This document shows, piece after piece, positions 22,641-34,035 of a stretch of DNA of 64,000 nt. Within the stretch, counting starts at the first letter, position 1. Each line of letters starts with the position of its first letter. The notes under the pieces were generated by a model. The model was not told the origin of the DNA and made no database searches. It worked only from the letters and a program-made list of their open reading frames with translations. This stretch comes from Carettochelys insculpta. Lineage: Eukaryota > Chordata > Testudines > Carettochelyidae. The stretch lies in NCBI RefSeq assembly GCF_033958435.1, contig NC_134161.1, forward strand, positions 9,982,001 through 10,046,000. The letters run 5' to 3'. The translations under genes and the position numbers were made by a program.

Positions 22641-25394
22641 ATTCACAGGCCAGGACCTGACTGTACCAGGAGCTCTATAAACACTCAAGAAAAAGACAAT
22701 ACCTCCCTGAGGAGATTTATGATTCAATATAAGGTAAGAGACAAGAGATGGGGAGTGCAAGGTAACAAATGGAAATATGGTCAAGCACAGAAAGAAGCAG
22801 TCACAGCACACCTCTGTTGCCTAAACATTGTTGAGCTTTTTGTAGGCATCACATCAGGGGAGAATTTTAGAGAATACGATGGAGTGGGGTTGGCAGAGTT
22901 TATTCCCCTCACTACCTCTCTTGCCTTTCCCCAAATCTTCTATTTATCTGGTCTGTTGAAACTCAGCTGATACCTGGTGTCTCAGCAGCTAGCACAATCT
23001 GCTTAGATGCTATGGTAATCCTGGCTGCATAAATAAAATGAAGAGATTAGAATGAATGCTCCTGTTTTTAGGAACTCTTGTTCTGAGCTTTTAATCTCAT
23101 GCAAATAAGAAATCATTCTAAGTTTAAAGGAGGATAGATTTTGGGAGGGATTACATGGTAAAGGAAGTAAACAGTATGAAGGGAGTCCATTGAAAGTGAC
23201 TAAATGTTCTTTCCTTTTAATCACTGCATGAATAAGATGCCTTTATGCTGACTCCCAGGTGAAAATATTTTCCAATCACTACTGAAGCTGTCAGTTTTGT
23301 TGGCAGTCTCAGCAGAGAAGCCAAGGATGAAATGGAATGAAAAGAATGGGCTGGCCTGAGAGGAGAATCTTCCAGGTAAGAGTCGAGATGCATCAAAGGG
23401 AAAGTTTGCCCTACTCAGGGTCCTGAGGCTTTATAGAGAATGTCATTGTCCAGGGTTGCTTATCCTCCACCTCTCAGCTGTACGAAATTCACTTGATAGT
23501 GGGGTTTTTTGGCTGTTTTTAAATAGTGATCACGTTTTTACTCCAGAGAGTCATTGGTGCTCAGTGTACCCTGCCAAAAGAAAGCAGACAGGGTGAACAA
23601 ACAGTATCCATGAGTTTAAGGCACAGGGAGGTCTTTACTTTAAGCACAATAGCTGGATGACACTTTTGCACATTGCATGAAACCATGCTGATTGCAGAGA
23701 CTAGAAGTGCACTCTGTGGACACAAGTCAATTGTTCAGAATGGGGCTATATTTTTAAAGCATTTCCAACAACTACCTGGAGGAAACAGTGAAAGAATCTG
23801 GACACCATTTTCACATGTAATTTTAAAATTATATTCTCTTATGGCTTCCTACACCTACGCTGCCACCTATTCTTAAATAAGGCTACCCTTTCTTCCAGAA
23901 TCTCTTCTTCTGAGTTACGCCCCCTGATACTCCCTTAGATGTAGCTCTAAGGAGTCAAAATTGTGAAGCATGATCTATCTCACACATCACCTCTGAATCT
24001 GCCTGCAACAAGGAAAAAAATCAATATAAAGCTGACACAAAGTGCACGTGGAGGAGACTGGATGGATCTATAAGCTGCACCAGTTTAGATGGCCTACTGT
24101 CTTTGAAGATGGCACTGTATAGCTCAGCCTACACCTCTCCCATGTTTTAGGGAGATCCTCTCCTTGTAGTTGAAAGAGGAGCATGCAAAGACAAGAATAA
24201 AAATGTAAAAAAATATGTAGATGCTTAAATCACACTGACTTTCAGTGAGAATCACACTCTAGTCCTAAGTATCTCAGTAACTTTTGAAAGTTTGACTTAG
24301 GCTCCTAAGTCAGTTTAGGTGCTTTGAAAATAATGTTCCTAGTAAATGTCATCACTTCTACCTTGATATTGTGGGAGCATCACTGGTTTAGTTGCTCCCT
24401 GAAGGCAAGATTTTTAAAAGTGACTAATGATTTTGTGTGCCCATGTTTTTCAGGAAGTAGTGAGCAGTTTCCCCCTGAAAAATCAAGCCACTTTTAAACA
24501 TTTCAAATATGGACACACCCCAAACCAGTGGTCATTTCTTAAAATCTTGGTCATTGTTAACAGCCTGATACACAAGTATACAGGGAAATGAGGAAAGAAA
24601 ACATAAAATGCCATCCAGTAATGGTCTTTTCCAGGATAATGGCAAACTAAACAAATTAAATTACCTTGGTGGAAGAAATTAAGCAACAACGGAGTAGATT
24701 CAGGGTCTCCATAACAGTAGCAAGCCTATTCCACACTCCAATAAAGCAAATTGATCTGCATATATAATGATCCATTGGTTGACAGTGGAACTAGAGCTAG
24801 CTGCTGCTGACCTGGGCCATGTGGGCTCATTAAAGAGAACAGACACAAGATCAATGGGGTTTCAAACTGGTTTCTGCTGACTGCCAGGAAGAAGAAGGTT
24901 TGTTTTTTTAACATTGCCATCTCTCTCCCCGCTCCCCAACCCTCCACCATTTCCTGTGGCATTAAAGGAACACAAAGGTTACATTAGCTTCCTGGAGAAT
25001 ATAGTATTGGCCCAGCAGGGCCTATGAAACCTCACAAAGATTCCCTTTGGAAAGAATAAATAGCTGTTTTCAATCACTTCATAAACAACTTTAAAATGAA
25101 GCAGACAAATAAAACCAACCACGGTGAAAGGGTATCTGATACATTTTTCTGTCTGCGTGTCCTTCCTGAGGGAAGGTCAGTGGTAAAAACCCTCTTATCA
25201 ACTCCCTCACTTTTTTTTTTTTAAATAATGTATTGTGGCAAAAGGTCTATTCTTCAGAGCTGTTACTCTCATCCTCTCCTCTAAGCTTTGTGCTTCTTTC
25301 TCCACAGAAAGCAGTGAAGCTGGATTACAATAAACACTTCATACTCAAAGAGCAGTGTTCCAAGACCCTCAAATGGTTTTATAGACAAGAAGGC

Positions 25395-25565
25395 TCCCAA
25401 TGCCAGGCAGCAATACATAGCACTTCTATAGCGGTGCTTGTGCAATATGTTTACCTGTCAGAATGCTTTACAAGAAGTGGGTCAGGATCATACTCACTAT
25501 TCTACAGATGAACAAATAGGTGGCATGGCTGGTAATAGGATTCAAGTCTCCTGACTCCCACAGAT
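25395..25565 (-). repeat. MIR/L2-type fragment
   Basis: On the plus strand CATAGCACTTCTATAG and CAGAATGCTTTACAAGAAG lead to ACTATTCTACAGATGAAC and GGCATGGCTGGTAATAGGAT, the order of a reversed old SINE core. Confidence 0.4.
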
Positions 25566-25708
25566 GTCACCCCTCAATAGGGTTAACTGCCTCCACCTCC
25601 CAGGTTATTAATACAGACTGATGGGTAAAGAGGGATTTAGAGATCCAGACTGTTCTTCCAAGCCTCCATTTCCATTTGGCATTTAAGTGCTTCAGTGCAA
25701 CTTTCACT

Positions 25709-26073
25709 GGGCTTGTCTATACTACCACCTTCCTTCGAAGGAAGGATGGTAATTAGGGTGTTGGGAGCTTACTAATGAAGTGCTGTGGTGCATACGCAGC
25801 ACTTCATTAAGCACATTTCCCCCCGCGGCAACTTTGAAGTTTTAAACTTCGAAGTACCAGCACGCGTCTAGCCGCGGCTCACCCACCGGTACCTCAAAGT
25901 GCCAGGGCAACTTTGAAGTCTCCTTACAAGTCCCGTTTAAAACTTCGAAGTTGCTGTGGGGGGGAATTTGCTTTATGAAGTGCTGCGTATGCACTGCAGC
26001 ACTTCACTAGTAAACGCCCAACACCCTAATTACCATCCTTCCTTTGAAGGGAGGTAATAGTGTAGACAAGCCC
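25709..26073. mobile_element. Palindromic Harbinger-like MITE, 365 bp
   Basis: GGGCTTGTCTATACTACC at the left pairs with the right end (reverse complement GGGCTTGTCTACACTATT). ACT flanks both sides (25706-25708 and 26074-26076). The arms stay similar for about 155 bp, through blocks such as GGAAGGATGGTAATTAGGG and GCATACGCAGCACTTCAT. A centre of roughly 55 bp, with ACGCGTCTAGCCGCGG, is not mirrored. Non-coding. Confidence 0.8.
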
Positions 26074-26076
26074 ACT

Positions 26077-27416
26077 GTGTCTACTAAGATGCTTCATCAG
26101 CTGAATACCCCCTCCTTCAACTGGATCAGTTATCAACCTTCTGAACTTCTACTGCCTGTGTCATGCACCTAATTTGATCATCTCGCTATAATGGTCCCTT
26201 CTGGCCCTTAAGAAAAGAAGTATATATCTGCCCCCAAGAGGCAACTTTTGATTTCTTTTTTCCTAAATGCAAACAATATCCTGTGAACTATGGCTCTGAC
26301 ACATTTAAAACAATTGTCCTCCTTCTCCTCCAGCGACACACATAAGGGCAGCTATTGCAACTAGTCTGGGGACATCTTAATTCATATGCAGAATAACTTG
26401 CTTTGAACTATGTTTGTAGCGTGAAATGAGTAATTAGTGATTTTTAACATCAGAGGCTCCCTTCCAAAGCCTCTGTAAGGCAGAGGTGAGAATCTGACAG
26501 TTCCCAGTCACATTCATGCTGAAGTAATGGGCTCCTGCCCCCTTCTGAAGGTAATTTGCATTCTTCAAGAAGTTTGGCATCAATATTTTATTAACAAATT
26601 GTGGGTTTCTATATTTCCTTCTCCTTTTTTTAACCTAGCCTTGCTTAGCAACTCTGTTTCATTTGCCTGCTCTTATTAAGAAGGATATCAGTCCAGTTGT
26701 GGCTGAAAGTCACAGTGCTGTCTAATGCAACAAGGACCAGCCAAACTCAAGACCCCTGTGTGTCTTTCCATGGAGAATGTCTTCATCTCTGCAGCAGTTC
26801 ATATTAACATGAGGCAGGTAGGCACATTTGGCTCAGTCACTAGATATTTGTTACCTCTATCAATATCCAAAGAGTGTCAGCTTGGCAATCTCTGTCCTGC
26901 AGCAAGCTTACCCCACCCCAAAGCTTCTTTTATTACCTCCTAAGGTGGAGCCAAAAATCTCCTGCCCAATAATTCTTTCCTTTTCTCCTTCTGCTGAAGA
27001 ACACATCAGCATGGAAAACAGTGTATTATAGGGCTTAAACAAACAGTTCAATGATGATGGAAATGCAAACAGGCTATGCAATGTGTTCTGTTCAGTTTGG
27101 GACATTGCAGATTTGAGAAAGGAAAGAATTTTGCAAGATGCTGAATCTATTTAACAATACCAAGGGGCCCAGAGGAACCACTCTGGAATATAATTAGCAA
27201 GAAGGTATGTACATTTTAGATCTCTCTTTGTACCAAGAAGAGAGAGGTTTGTGTATTCATAGGAAAAAGATAGGATACAGCAAGCAGGGGCTTATTCTAT
27301 TTATGACATGATAAAGGATTTAGGAGATTTGTGTGGGGCTGGAATTTCTATTCCTATCTTCTATCATTTATGCTACTTTAGCACCTACTGGTCTCAACCA
27401 ACTCAGGACCCTATTG
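26077..27416. other. Unique DNA, no gene seen
   Basis: Nothing coding or structured is recognisable. A weak match to a repeat tail (ATAATGGTCCCTTCTGGCCC at about 26189) may be the remains of a CR1-type 3' end. Confidence 0.4.
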
Positions 27417-27424
27417 GTCTAGGC

Positions 27425-27741
27425 CAGTGGTCAGCAATCCCCCAACATGTATGCCAAGAATGGCACATGAACCGATTTTCATCGGCTTGCAAGGTGGAAA
27501 CTGAGCCACACCCCACCTCTCCCATGTAGTCAGGAGCTTCCTCAAACCCATGCTGCCTGTGGATTAACAAAAGACCAACTAATGCTACCAACCACCATCA
27601 AAAGGGTAAAGCTCTGCATCTTAAATTACTTATTCATGAAGCTGTTGTACATAAGACTATTAGTGACTTTAAAAAGGATCATCGGCACTCGGACTGTACA
27701 TGGAGGTCAAGTTTCAGCACTCTGCCTCCGAAAGGTTGATG
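27425..27741. mobile_element. Non-autonomous hAT element with 8-bp target duplication
   Basis: The 317-bp element begins CAGTGGTCAGCAATCC and ends GGTTGATG. GTCTAGGC is repeated exactly on both sides (27417-27424 and 27742-27749), the 8-bp duplication typical of hAT. The right inverted repeat looks shortened, since GGTTG runs almost directly into the end. Internal blocks such as CCAAGAATGGCACATGA and AAAAGGATCATCGGCACTC recall a hAT MITE family abundant in turtles. Non-coding. Confidence 0.8.
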
Positions 27742-28379
27742 GTCTAGGCATTGTAGTGGTAATGTCTGCCCAGCCTTAAAGAATTCATGTGCTAAAGACA
27801 AGATACAAATAGTGGAGGAATCAAAGATCTGGGCACAGTGAAGAGAATAAGTTAACAGAACCATTAGGAAATTTTTAGCCTGGAACAGCTGTGTGCACAA
27901 TTTACCAGTATTTGGTAGCCATAATCATTACTTCCCCCGCCTCAGCTTTATCAGATGGCTGTAGAAATTAACAGACTGAAAAAACAATTCCTTCAGTTTT
28001 GGGACACTTGGGAAAACTGGCTCATACTTTAGTAACTGGAGATTGGCGCAAGCTGCCAAAATTTGGACCGAAACCTCAAAGTCAACTTCTCTGCATCTTT
28101 AGTTAAATCCAGCTGTCCCTTTAGTAACTGGAACTGATCCCAACCAACCCAAAGACTGTGTAAGAGGCTCTCACACTAACTTTCTGTATCTGTGGATGTT
28201 GGAGAGAAGAGTGTGTGTGTTGGAGTTGGGGGTTGGTACACAGGATAGTGTAGAACTGGCAATGCTCAAAATCTTGGTGAACCTTCCTTTTGAGTATTTA
28301 AGCATTTTCTACCCTTGACAACACTCAATTATTTTAATCCACAGATCTCAGACCTCTTAAAGCCTCTCGGTCTTTCGAA

Positions 28380-28530
28380 AAGGTCAGTGAGATATCACTA
28401 TTTCCATTTTACAGATGGATAAAGGTAAGGCACAGAGATGTTGAGTGCCTTGTCCAGCATCATGGTTGGTCAGTGGCAGAACTGGGAAGAGAACACAGAA
28501 TTCCAAACTCATGCTTTCCTTATTGAACCT
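28380..28530 (-). repeat. MIR-like fragment
   Basis: Read on plus: CACTATTTCCATTTTACAGA, GGCACAGAGATGTTGAGTGC, GGTCAGTGGCAGAACTGGGA, then TTCCAAACTCATGC. This is the reversed MIR core in good order. Confidence 0.6.
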
Positions 28531-28539
28531 CACTGTGTC

Positions 28540-29669
28540 TCACGTACCATTAGCAAACTGCAATTTCATTACTATCTGCATACCACTATTTATGTACACT
28601 GTAAACAAGACACTGTTTTTATGGAAGATGAAATATTCTGATTCAAAACAAAATGCCTGCCCCAAAGAGCTTTAAGGGAAACAAGATACAAATTCAGAAG
28701 GCGTGTGAGAGGTGGTACAAGTTCATCACTGGCAAGTGTGTATAAAGGAGCCCAGCAAAGGCTGAGTTAGTGTAACTTATATTCAGGAGGGTTTCAAGCT
28801 GTGTAACAATGCAGTGCTCTTAGCCTAACCCACGCCTTCTTAACCTCTTATGTGTCTTGTTTTTTTTCCTTCTAGACCCCTCCCTTCCAGACCCTTGGCA
28901 TGAAGATTATATCCATTTAAATTCCCCTAGTTCTCACACACCCAGATTCATAAGCACAACTTGTACTTTTTCACACTCAACCTGATATCAAAACTGTCCA
29001 AGTGCCATTTATCACTGATTGTTTCTATCTGCATCTGAAATTATCCTTTCTTCTCCATCCGTAGCCCTTGATAGTAATACAATAGTTAATACCAACCACA
29101 CTTTCATTTGTCCCATTGAAATGATAGGCCATTTCATCTTTTCCGCAGGTTCACCTCTCCTTGGGGAAGCAAGCTCTGAAAGGATAAGGACCTGGTTTTC
29201 AATGGTACCAGTGATTTCATGGGTTCCTAAGCAACAGCCAATCAGCAGCTTTTATAAAGTGCAATGTGGTATTTGAACTGGGGAGGGGTGGCGAAGAGAA
29301 CAAAGGTTGGCAAAGCCATCCATTTTCCAAAGCAAAATTGAAGAGAAGTGGCTTGGCAGTCCCTACTCTGCAGAGTCAGGAAGATTTTTCACAGCTGATG
29401 AGGCAGTTGCCATAGAAATGCTACAATACACTTTGCAATAAGATGCTGTTTTGGCTCTTGTTAAAGGAGAAGAAAACTGCTGGGCCAAAACATGAGCAGT
29501 TTCATTCTGCTGTGATTTTAAGTTAAGGGGCCAGCAACAATTGACGGGCAAAGCTCTCTAGCTGATACTATTCCCTTCTCATCTCTGAGCTGTCCACAGC
29601 AAGGAGAGTGACTAGCACTGCAAAGCAGCAAGATTACATGCTACTCTAGTGGTGGCTGGGGGATGCCCA
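28540..29669. other. Unique DNA, no gene seen
   Basis: No gene recognised. A short old repeat tail (TGCCTGCCCCAAAGAGCTTT at about 28653) is present. Confidence 0.4.
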
Positions 29670-29675
29670 CACTAA

Positions 29676-30023
29676 GGCAAGTGCTACACTCACCTCTAAT
29701 GTCAGCAGCTTGATGCAAATGAGTTGTCTCAAAAATGCAAAATGGCTTCTCATTTGCATATTTACAGCAGAAAACAAGCAATGAAGACATGATTCTGCCA
29801 GCAAACAACCCCTCTCACCAGCCTCTTACCCCTGGAAAAAATTAGGGATAAGGGGCTGCCAACAAAGGGATTTTTGCTGGCAGGACCACATCTTCACTGT
29901 TTGTTTTTTGCTGTGGATATGCAAATTAACATCTCAGATATGTAAATGAGTAGCCTTTTTGCATTTTTGAGACAGCTCATTTGCATCAAGCTGCTGGCAC
30001 TAGGGGTGAGTGTAGCTCTTGCC
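29676..30023. mobile_element. Palindromic MITE with TAA target duplication
   Basis: The 348-bp element opens GGCAAGTGCTACACTCACC and its reversed end reads GGCAAGAGCTACACTCACC. TAA is directly outside both ends (29673-29675 and 30024-30026), the canonical Harbinger target. The arms can be followed almost to the centre near 29849, through AGCAGCTTGATGCAAATGAG, TCTCAAAAATGCAAAA and TGCCAGCAAA, with more divergence inward. A related half-copy is at 34648-34870. Confidence 0.8.
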
Positions 30024-30402
30024 TAAGTGACTTTGTGATTTGTACTCACAGAGATGTCCACAAATACTTCCCTGTAGGAATTTCCCAGCCCTGTTCTCCA
30101 TGGCCATTTCTACACAGGCAAGATCTTCCGGAAGAACGGTGCCTTCAGCTGGAAGATCTGAGGAGCGTCTACACATGCAAGATGCTCTTTCAGATTTCTT
30201 CTGGAAGAAGGTGGCCCCTCTTCCAGATTCTGTACTCCGCTTCAGAATCAGGAAGAGGACCTTCTTCCGGAAGAAGGCATGTGTAGACTTTCCTGGACTG
30301 CTTCTTCTGAAAGAAGCAGTCCTCCATGGCGGCAGCCTGCTGGAGAGTGCAGGCTCTCTAGACATCCCCAGAGGGCCTCTATGGTCTTCAGGTCCTTGCA
30401 GC

Positions 30403-30410
30403 CTTTAAAG
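30403..30410 (+). promoter_or_regulatory. TATA-like box before H2 Myb-like gene
   Basis: CTTTAAAG lies about 125 bp before the likely ATG at 30532, in the same relative place as the TTTAAA boxes of H1. Role inferred from position. Confidence 0.3.
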
Positions 30411-30531
30411 CTGCAAGGATCCAGAGACCCCGTGGCAGGAAGCTGAGAGTGTGAGACAGACAGCACATGCAGGGGTGCCTGCCACACTCCCCGGAAGCCC
30501 TGCAGTGCCCAGCGAGTCCCGACCTGCAGAG

Positions 30532-32379
30532 ATGGCCAGAAGGCCAGCACCCCACACTGCCCAGGGGATCCCCAGGAACCTGGATGGGAGCAGCCAAGAC
30601 CCTGACTGGGCTCCAAAACAGAGGGCCCCTGGGACTCTGGCATGATGAGGAGGTACTCTGGGACACCAGTGGGCACTGGAGGAATGCCCCAGCATTTGCC
30701 CGCCTTGCCCAGGACCTGGCTGCCCATGGTCATCCCTCCCGGACACTGGAGCAAGTCAGGTTTAAGGTGAAGAGCTGCGGCAGGGGTACATGTGGGCCCA
30801 GGATAGCACCCGCAGATCGATCTGTGCCCCTGCCAGCTGCCCCTTCTATCGGGAGCTTCAGGACCTCCTGGCTGTGGATGACGCCTCCCCACCCTGTGCC
30901 ACCGTAGAGACAGCCGCACCCGAGCCCCCTGCTGCACCAGAGGAGGAGGATGAGGGACCTGCCACTGTGGATGTCCCATCTGATGGGGAGTCCACACATG
31001 GGTCCCTCATCATCACAGTGCCCTCCACCGCCAGCAGCCAGGCCCCCTCCAGTCAGCCATCACCCAACATATACGAGGCCACATCAGGTAAGTGTGTACA
31101 GTAGAAAAGCACAGTGGGGGAAGGGGGACACCTGGTCCCCATCCCTGGGCCCTGAAGCCCTAAACCCTGTCCCTGGTCAGGGCCCAGGGCACACCCATGC
31201 TTGCAAATAGCACCCAGCTCCCTCTCCCATAGACCACCCCCCAGGCATGCTGAGGCCCCCTCGCCATCATAGCTGCATCCAGAACCCTCCATGGCCGAGT
31301 GTGCCCCAGCCCACAAGCCCATTGCCAGGATGGGCCACCATGGATAGCACCCCAGCCCTGGAATCACGTTCCAGTGGCTGCTGCAGCAAGTGCACGCAAG
31401 CCCGCACAGCGGCCTCCCTGGCACCTGCCTGTCCCGTGAGTCCATGGAGGGGGTAACCTGCCAGGGAAACTGGGGCCATGCCACCCAGGTCCCAGATGTG
31501 GCACTGACTCCCCCTTCTACTCCCACCCTCTCTCTCTTAACAGCGGTACCATCCGAGTGCTGGGGCAGCCGGACAAGGAGCCCAGGGCCTGCCAGCCCCA
31601 CCCAGGCTGGAGGACCCAGCAGCCCACCAGCTGGGCCCGCACCAGTCCCTGCTGAGTGGTGGCCATGGATGCACCAGACCTAACTTAGCCATTGTGAGGA
31701 GGAGGTCTCAGCCTACACGGCGGCCCTCCACCACCAGAACACCCTTGCTGAAAGATGGCTGGCCCTTGACAAGGCCGAGCTACAGTGGAGGCAGAACACA
31801 TGGGGGGAAGTGGTGGGGATGCTCCACACCGTGCGCGGGGCCCTAGTAGTCCAGCCCCCATCCCCACCAGCTGTTCCGCCCACAGTCCCCCCTGAGGCCC
31901 CCCCCACAGTCTTCCTGGAGGCCCCCACTACTGCCCCCCAAACTCCCCCGTTTTCCCCCTCAGCTGCCCCCCCCGCATTCACCCCACTGGCCCCCCCCAC
32001 TAGACCCTTAGCTGCTCCTGTGCTCCAGCCCATGACCGTGAGGCCCTGGTCACCCTACTGCCCCGGGCCTGCCCAATGCTGCACTGAGGAACCTTGCAGC
32101 ATGGCTTGTGGCCACGGTGGGCCCTGTGAAGGGTCACCCAAGCCACAATCTGCCCACCCCTCTGGCTTCTCCGCTGAGGCTGGGCCAGGTGCTGACTGGT
32201 CCTACCTGCCGGTGCTTCCAGCCCCATCAGCACCCTGCAGGGGACCATGCACGCAGGGTGGGAGGGGCGCTGGGGCTCACAGCCTTCCACCCTGTCCCTT
32301 GATTAGGGCACCCCACTGTTCCTGCCCTAGTCCCTGTCCAAGTTTAAGTGCCCCTGCCCCCTTACCCCCATGTATATAG
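30532..32379 (+). pseudogene. H2 Myb/SANT-like protein, broken
   Basis: This is the counterpart of the H1 gene at 11780-13205. The likely start is the ATG at 30532 (MARRPAPHTAQG). The SANT-like domain follows in a shifted frame: GLWHDEEVLWDTSGHWRN, AFARLAQDLAAHGHP, RTLEQVRFKVK; a further shift leads to LRQGYMWAQDS and CPFYRELQDLL. An acidic segment (PEEEDEGPATVDV) precedes a phase-1 donor at 31088 (ATCAG|GTAAGT). The last exon, probably from 31544 after CTTAACAG, encodes a probable coiled coil (LHHQNTLAERWLALDKAEL) and a long Pro-rich tail. Breaks seen: frame shifts near 30600 and 30770 and an in-frame TAA at about 31682. Exon limits in the middle are uncertain. Confidence 0.72.
31088..31543 (+). 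other. Intron region of H2 Myb-like gene
   Basis: The donor CAG|GTAAGT at 31088 and acceptor CTCTTAACAG at 31543 bound this stretch. A second acceptor-like site (CTCCCATAG, ending 31231) and donor-like site (CCC|GTGAGT near 31435) inside allow a small middle exon, which I cannot confirm. Confidence 0.45.
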
Positions 32380-32409
32380 TTCACTCCCAATAAGGTTTTT
32401 GTCATTATT

Positions 32410-32415
32410 TTTATT
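32410..32415 (-). promoter_or_regulatory. Poly(A) signal after H2 transposase
   Basis: AATAAA on the minus strand lies about 180 bp past the transposase stop at 32594, in the gap between the converging genes. Confidence 0.4.
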
Positions 32416-32593
32416 ATTCACCATTTACTATTTACATTGCTCACAGTTGATAAAGGTTGAGGGTTTAACACGTTAGCATTCTGCACCCCCTGTGTCCCTG
32501 ATTACTGTGGGGGAGGGTGGGGATTTGGGGGGTGGGGGTTGTGCATATGACTGTGTGTGTAAGGGGAACCTGTGGTGGGGGGTTAGTAGTTCC

Positions 32594-34035
32594 CTAGGCT
32601 GAATGCCTACAGAAGCACCTTGCAGATCCGGAGCCCGTCATGGTTAAGCCACCTGTCGGGGGCCACAGAGAGCTGCTGGTAGCAGGGGGGGCCAGATCTG
32701 CCATCCAGCCCTGAGGCAGGGTACCCTCACATGCCTCGATGAGGTTGTGGAGAGCGCAGCAGGCAGCCATGTTCTGCGGGATGTTCTCCACCGCCACATC
32801 AAGGCACGTGAGGAGACGCCTGAGCCACGCCTTCAGATGGCCGAAAGCACACTCGACAAGGTAGTGGGTCCATGTGAGCCAGGTGTTAAACAGCTCCTGG
32901 GAGGGTGTGAGGTGGCCCATGTATGGGCGCATCAACCAGGGCTGGAGTGGGTAGGCCGGGTCACCCACAATGCAGAGAGGCATCATGACATCCCCAGCAG
33001 CGTGCTCCTGCTGGGCCACAAATGTCCCAGCCTCCATCCTGCAGAACAGGGCGGAATTCCTCAGGATCCACGCACCATGTGCCCTGCCTGGCCAGCTGTC
33101 ATAAATGTCTGTGAACTTCCCACGGGCGTCCATCACCACCTAGAGAATGATGGAGTGGTACCCCTTGTGGATGACGTATTGGTCGCCACTGTGGTCCAGG
33201 GTCCCGATGGGGATATGCGTCCCATCGATCACCTCGAAGTACTGGGGGAACACGAGTATGGTGAAGCCCTCAATGACTGCGTCCAGGTCCCTGATGCTCA
33301 TCAGCTGCCACACCAGCACGTGGTTGATGGCCCTCACAACCTGCAGGGAAATAGGTGCACTCATGGGCATATGCAGAGGGGTTCCTGCCCCCTTTCCCTT
33401 TGACCCCCTCCTTCCCTACCAGGCCCCCCACGCTGAGGGACCCCTCCAGCAGTGGCCATGTGGTATCCCTTCTGGTCTAGGCTTGCCCCACCCCGGCCCT
33501 GCTCTCTCCCAATCAGTGCCTCGAGTCCCCTGAGCCCTCTGTCCTGCTCCCTCCCACCGGTGGGGCAGGGTCTGGGGCAGGGCTTACCTGGAGGATGACA
33601 GCCCCGACGGTGGATGTGCTCATCCTGAACTGCTGCCCGATGGATCAGTAGCTGTCCGGGGAAGCCAATTTCCATATAGCGATGGCTATGCACTTCTCCA
33701 GGGAGAGGGCCAGCCTCATCCAGGTGTCCTGGCATTGTAGCATGGGGGCAAACCAGCTGCAGATCTCCAGGACGGTCTCTTTCTTCATCCGGAGGTTCTG
33801 CAGCCAGAGGTCATTGTCCCACTCCCCCATGACAACCCTGTCCCACCAGTTCATGCTGGTGGTGTGGGTCCAGACATGCTGGACTGGTCAGAGGGGGCTT
33901 GGCAGGGGCAGTGGGGGTGCAGGAGCCACAGGCCTGGGCCTCTGTCTCTACAAGAGGCTGAGAAGGGTGGCCAGGAGGATGGCTAGCCTGCAGGTGAGAG
34001 CAAGCCTGCTGTCCTGTGGCTGCTGGGGGGTCCAT
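32594..34035 (-). pseudogene. H2 Harbinger transposase, broken, catalytic Asp lost
   Basis: This is a DDE_4-type transposase related to that of H1. The likely start is the ATG at 34035 (MDPPAATGQQ). After a one-base shift near 33870 the helical region reads WWDRVVMGEWDNDLW and EICSWFAPML. The core keeps the first Asp in VIDGTHIPI and the Glu in VECAFGHLKAWL. The second Asp site, TYDAHVFRNS in H1, reads AHGAWILRNS here, so Asp is replaced by Gly. Further damage is an in-frame TGA at LASPDSY* and a TAG after KGYHSIIL. One intron (33341-33587) matches the H1 position. The protein could not be active as read. Confidence 0.85.
33341..33587 (-). other. Intron of H2 transposase
   Basis: Minus-strand donor CTCCAG|GTAAGC and acceptor TTCCCTGCAG|GTTGTG. 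It is 247 bp long and falls between the same conserved blocks as the H1 intron, so the intron predates the split of the two subfamilies. Confidence 0.7.

Larger units (their letters stand above)
16391..25705. other. Long unique stretch, no gene seen
   Basis: Over 9 kb without a supportable gene. Open frames reach about 105 codons (for example 17204-17521 and 20617-20928, plus strand) but have no domain, signal or splice context that I recognise. Contents that can be named are the old repeat fragments and the ATT-rich run listed separately. Confidence 0.45.
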
